A stretch of 64,000 bases of DNA. Origin: Megamerina dolium (lineage: Eukaryota > Arthropoda > Insecta > Diptera > Megamerinidae). Positions within the stretch are counted from its first letter, which is position 1, and the number at the start of each line of letters is the position of its first letter. A program made the translations under genes and the position numbers. The notes beneath the pieces were generated by a model, which had not been told where the DNA came from, did not search any database, and saw only the letters and a list, made by a program, of their open reading frames with translations. The stretch lies in the NCBI GenBank assembly GCA_963854835.1, contig OY978525.1, positions 104,204,417 to 104,268,416 on the forward strand. The letters run 5' to 3'. This document shows positions 58,873-64,000 of this stretch, in pieces.

Positions 58873-61074
58873 TAGTCCATTACATCCATAAGACTATGGT
58901 CATTGAAGTCGAAAATCATAATTGTAGAGCATTTCATCATTTTATTACAGGTTTTATTTACTTATTTTTTTTATAAATATGGCTCTATCAACATACAATT
59001 CATATAACTTATGACTGTACTTTAACTATTCGATGCTCAGCGCCAATAAAAATATAACCAACGATCTTCCAAAGGCATTTTTTCTCTAAAACTTGAAGCA
59101 CACTCTCGATACTATTTCATCACAAAAGCTTTATAAATTAATTATAACTTAAATTTGGCACCGAAAGATTTGTTAGAGCCATTCACTGCACAAATAATAT
59201 AGAATAACTCAATTTTTTTAAATATCTTGAAATTGAGTGTCAAAGCAATTAATTTATCAGATACATGAAGACCAAACTGTGTGAACAACGTTTTTCCATG
59301 CCTGGAGAAGTGATTGATATTTGTAAACGTCATATTTTAGAGATCTCAAATTACTATGATTCTAGAAGATAAAAAAAAATTTGTTTTTTGTGAAATTATT
59401 TTCAGAAAGCAATGAAAAAGTATTCAATGTATTTAATTTGTTCATTTTTTCTTCATTTATAATTCATAGATATCTAGTAAAGTTCAAATAAATATTGAGG
59501 TGAGTGTAATATTTAGGTAATATTTAGAAAATATTTCATTAAAATACAATTTTTATTTGCTTTGCTTATATGAAAATGGGTGAAGTAGTCTTCTAGGCAT
59601 GTGTTGCCAATCTCAGTAGCGATTATGTCGAAAGTAAAAATTTATCAGAAAGAATTAGTTGTAAAAAAACTGTACTACAAAGTTTAATTCAAAACTAGAA
59701 TACTAAAGCTACTCGGCCTAGACTATAATTGTGAAAATTTTGCATATTATGTAAATTAAATTTCTATAATCTACACGATTATTTAACTCATTAATATTTG
59801 AAAAACAATTTTACTTGCAATAATATTAATATTTCAAATAATTTGACAGAAAATTATAAATAAATTGTTTCAATAAGTTAGAAATGTCAATCTATTTGGA
59901 ATATCCAATTAGAATGTTTAAACTAGAAATGTTATATTTTTATTTAAATTGAAATAACATATGAAGAATAATGATATTGATATTGATATAGCTATTTGAT
60001 ATATAGATATGATATATATAGCTTCTGATTTTTTTCTTTTTTCAATGAAAAAAAGTTTTTTAAATATTCCAACATAATTGAAATATTTTATTAAACCGAA
60101 ATTGCTACTCAATTGTCACTTTGTTTATATATAAACATCCAGCTCTACAAATAATTCTATCTATCTGGAAAATTTTGTTTTTGGAAAACAACAAATCAAA
60201 GATAATAATAATTAAGAAGAAAAAAGTCAATAAATATACTCCATATATATACTATTGAACAGATTTACTCAGATGTCATTGCCATGTATAAAATAATTTA
60301 ATTTTATATTAGAAATTTGATATACTACTTGAGTACATCAATTACTCATACAGAAGCATATACCTTATATCTACATATATGTATGTATATATGTATGTAT
60401 GTATAATACATACGTATTGGATTACAAGCAGAAATATCATTTAATGAATGAATGAAAGACTTAAAATGATCTTAGTGTGTGTATAAAAAGCATAGTGGTG
60501 AGAAATATGTGTATATATAGTACGAGTATATCGTTTGGCGTAAAGCAAACTGTAGTTAGAGTAAACAATGAAAGCAGCTAAAACAATTTTAACTTGCTGT
60601 CAAAGTGACAGTAACAGCATACATAAATACATACATACATATAGTTAAGTACATAAATGTTTAGGTATATCTATATATATAGAGAGATACTCAATCATAC
60701 ATCGTACATCTCGTATATCTGACAATGGCTTCTTCATAGTATGTATGTTTGTATTTTTTTTTTGCTTTTTAAATTATATTTATTAAGTCATCGATTTTTG
60801 TGAACATTTAAAGCGAAGCAAATGTATTCAATTCACATACATATATGTATATCGAACATATACACACACACACATTCATGGGTCTATGTGTGAAAAAAGC
60901 ATATATGAGAATCGATTCGAATCGACAAATAGTCAAACATTTAGTTGAGTTGAACAGCAGTCGGGCAGATTGGCAGCCAATGAAGCAGTCAGGCAGACAA
61001 AATAGGAATAAATGAACGTAACAAATGCGAGGTATAATAAGGTGGTGCTGTTAGCTATGGTTGGCACTTTGGTT

Positions 61075-61097
61075 GATGTGATGTGATGTGATGTGAT
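61075..61097 (+). repeat. (GATGT)n pentanucleotide repeat
   Basis: About four and a half units. Confidence 0.9.
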
Positions 61098-61427
61098 CCG
61101 ATATGTAGTCTCCCTATTTTTCCATATCCCACATTTTATTTTGCACATTTATGTGTCTATATATCTATCTATATACATAGATCGATAAACGTTTTTGACC
61201 ATTGTTCATTTATAGAACACATACGACTACGATATGCTTGTCGATGGTCAGTGCTGTCTGTCGACCAATATTATCACACACACACACAGACACATAAAAC
61301 TACACAAATATTACATGTATCGATTTATCATGACAACGTTATGGCAAAATAATATCTCTACTGATTACTTTATCTTGTAGATATTGTGAAATGAGCATTT
61401 ATGTACAGGATAAAGCCACTATGAATG

Positions 61428-61456
61428 CATCAGCATCAGCATCAGCATCATCATCG
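61428..61456 (+). repeat. (CATCAG)n repeat
   Basis: About three hexamer units passing into CATCATCAT. Confidence 0.85.
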
Positions 61457-62056
61457 ATAGAACCATTGTTCGCGCGCCATTATTTGTATTTCTCTTGGTC
61501 GATACCTCGATACGATTTCTTTTTTGTTACTGTTTTTGGAAGAAAACCCTTTCTCATGGACTATACATAACATACATACAAACAATCGAGAAGCAATGGC
61601 GCGTTCATTTGAAACCGCAGCGTTTTAACAGCAGCTGACGTTCGTTGGCCACAACTGTACGTAGTACTCTCAGTTGTTGGTATCTTTATTGTATGGTTGG
61701 TAGTTTGTTGCCCGTATGTAGGAAGCTGAATAGCACAGTCACAGCTGTGTATTACGTTTATTACTTTATACCGCTATTTTATTTCACTTCAGATTGAATT
61801 CATAGTTCACTTCGACATTCACATATACTGGAGTATATGTTATGTGTGTGTGTATCTCTTGCTCATACACACACATTCATATATCTTTATGAGAGTATAT
61901 CGTCGTTGTCGTCGTATGTTGAAGTCATGTTGTAAAAATAGACATTGAAACTTTTCTGATGAATGAATCGATGAATAAAGGCAAAAAGGAAAAGCAAAGG
62001 AAATTCAGTAAATAATTGAAATTATTGATATGCTATAATGTGCTGCTTGCTACTGC

Positions 62057-62099
62057 TGATGATGGCGGCGATGATGATGATGATGATGATAGTGATGAT
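62057..62099 (+). repeat. (GAT)n microsatellite
   Basis: About twelve GAT units, interrupted once by GGCGGC. Confidence 0.93.
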
Positions 62100-64000
62100 A
62101 ATAACGGTGATTGTGGTGGCAATGCTTATGCCATTCATTGCAAAGCCACATAATATAATGCACTTTTATGCATCTATGGTTTTTTTTCGTAGATATGATA
62201 TATACAATAGTTATTACTTGATCTTGTAAATGTATAATGAATGAATATTGTATGAAACTACTTATAGAGGAGCACTCAAATTTCACAGATTAAACAGATT
62301 AAAAAGCACTACAGTTTCTGTGCAAGTATATTATGAGCATTTTGTTATTGTAATAATTAATTGTTATAATCGACTTATGACTTCCGTCTGAGTTCTAATA
62401 ATCTTCTTTCTACATAGAGCGTAATTTCTGTTCCTTTGAATGGATATTTAAATACTAAATTAAGCATCTCATACAACAGTTAATACAATGTCTTAATACT
62501 ATTTTGGTTACTAAAAGACATGTTTATTTTGTCCATTTTTGGTCGTAACAGCATACATAATCGATTGTCAAAATAATGCCTGACTAAGAATAATTGTTAT
62601 AAATTTGTATTGGAAATTCTATATGATTGGCTGTAAAGGCATAAAATTCATAAAATTTTAGGCTTATGCATATATTTTATCAATCTTCTTTGTCTTGTAA
62701 GGTCCTCCAAATAATTTAAGAGAATTTAAGAGCACCAGAATCGATGTAAAAACACCGCCTATACAATTGGTGATTATTTTCCTCATTCTGTTTTCTTTTT
62801 GAGAAGTTAACATAACTTGTTATACCACTCCTGGATTAAGAAAATACTGTTGTGATTGTAAAACATATCAAAATGGAGTTAATTCAACAAATCCACCAAA
62901 ATTACTAACAATATTGCCAATTAGGCTCTCAGTTTATGGGCATTTGGTCCAAATATAAACAAAATTTCGCAAAAATAGTCATTGAAATTCTATAAAAAAA
63001 TTTAGGGAAAATATTAAAAAACTAAACGAAAAAAATTTTTTGTTACTTAGGAGGACCAGCTCCATCAAAAAAATTGTCGCATCAATAGGCATTTTTAACC
63101 GTCGATTAATGTTCAAACACGAATCAAAGAGTTAACTTTATTTATCACTGTCACTGTTTAAACTATTAGTTAACTAAATAGTGAATAAGGGTTAGTTAAC
63201 TATAAAATACTACCAAGAGATAATTATGTCTGATCTTTGAAATTTATAAATTGTGATGAGTCAAAACTTATATATTTCTTTACAAATATAAAATTTAAGC
63301 AAGTTAATTAGTTAAAATTGACTTACTGCGGAAGAATTAAGTGTAATACCTAATATTGGTTAACTAATGCTTAACTATTGTCATTCGGTGGTCCAAACAA
63401 TCATTAAGTAAATTCGGAGAGAAAAATAATGTTGGTTGAACTCTTATCACTAAGCAGCCTGGAAGGCAAGGTTTAAGCCAACTTGTGGCCCACCGACAAT
63501 TTCCCTCCCCATCTCTTCACAGCCAATGACTGCGTATTTGATTCAAGTTCAACTCAATCGGGTAATTTATTCCACAATGAGCGGAATGGGACTATCAGGT
63601 CAATGGCAACTTGTCTAGGTGAGATGGTAATAATCACTGCATCGTTTAGACCGTTATTAAAGATTTTTCTTGCACGAAGTTAGGTTAGGACCTCTTACTG
63701 CATTTCGGACTCTCTTAGATCTATTCCCAATCAGCATTAGGTTTCCACTCGCTCATCGCGTTATCCGTATCGACCAATTGTAGGTGTATATCTCTTTTTC
63801 AACAAATATATACAATAATAAATACAAAAATGATTGTATATGAACTATTTTCCTTAGCAAATGTGCGTAAATGAAAATCAATTATCATATTAATGGGCAT
63901 AATTTAAAATTTGAAATAACAATAATTGTCCCTTTCAAATACTCGTATCTATATGCTTCTGTTCGAATAATTATAAAGCCTTTAATCACATTCATTCATT

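Larger units (their letters stand above)
58870..64000. other. Gene-free stretch to the right edge
   Basis: AT-rich up to about 60.3 kb, then rich in TATG/CATA repeats. There is a GATGT pentanucleotide repeat at 61075-61097, a CATCAG repeat at 61428-61456 and (GAT)n at 62057-62099. Around 63470-63720 the composition is more balanced, with one short frame (63483-63683) and a GTTAGGTTAGG word. This may be a LINE relic but shows no recognised motif. No exon, RNA gene or bounded transposon was supported. Confidence 0.45.

Noticed and set aside
58660..58875. Frame of alternating Ile and Tyr
   Set aside because: Translation of the (AT)n repeat.
1..64000. CRISPR arrays, bacterial operons, prophage or plasmid features
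   Set aside because: The sequence is clearly eukaryotic. Direct repeats here are microsatellites or transposon pieces without CRISPR spacing.

Overview
The window looks like nuclear DNA of a higher fly. It is strongly AT-rich and dense in short tandem repeats of the CATA/TATG, GTT, GAT and CGT types, and it is littered with decayed insect transposons: Jockey-like and LOA/R1-like LINEs, mariner DD34D, rosa-type DD41D and Tc1/maT-like copies. The rosa-type mariners, the AT bias and the tephritid-like texture suggest a fruit fly (Tephritidae). That placement is inference; no host gene is present to confirm it. I could not support a single host protein-coding exon, rRNA or functional tRNA anywhere, so the window is best read as a large intron or an intergenic block.

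Layout. 1-6 kb: a Jockey-like reverse transcriptase remnant, a tRNA-derived SINE with a perfect 17-bp target-site duplication, and the RNase H/tail end of a LOA-like LINE. 8-9 kb: an internally deleted rosa-like element. 13.5-17 kb: a deleted DD34D mariner, a maT-like relic, and a full-size rosa-type element on the minus strand (copy A). 20-22.3 kb: an RTE-like tail, a Tc1/mariner relic and two LOA-like 3' fragments pointing at each other. 23.7-24.8 kb: a mariner with a collapsed catalytic core. 27-30.1 kb: a short tandem repeat cut by a second internally deleted rosa-like element, followed by an almost intact rosa-type transposon (copy B) with one open transposase frame. 31.7-33 kb: the best preserved LOA-like ORF2 end. 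41-42 kb: a local tandem duplication carrying old SINE tails. 47.1 kb: a 5'-truncated SINE copy. 49-49.8 kb: a LOA-like RNase H fragment, minus strand. 53.3-54.5 kb: another deleted mariner. 57.6-58.5 kb: a Jockey fragment split by a SINE. The remaining intervals hold low-complexity AT-rich sequence with microsatellites.

How the parts relate. The SINE has RNA polymerase III A and B boxes and no protein, and must borrow LINE machinery; both LINE groups here are candidate donors but no shared 3' tail was found. The two short rosa-like copies lack most of their transposase and depend on a source elsewhere. Copy B is the only DNA transposon in the window whose transposase frame is open and whose catalytic triad (D159, D252, D294) is complete. 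The most notable candidate for something undescribed is the roughly 365-400 bp SINE family with a tRNA-Arg-like head and, in two copies, a poly-T rather than poly-A tail.
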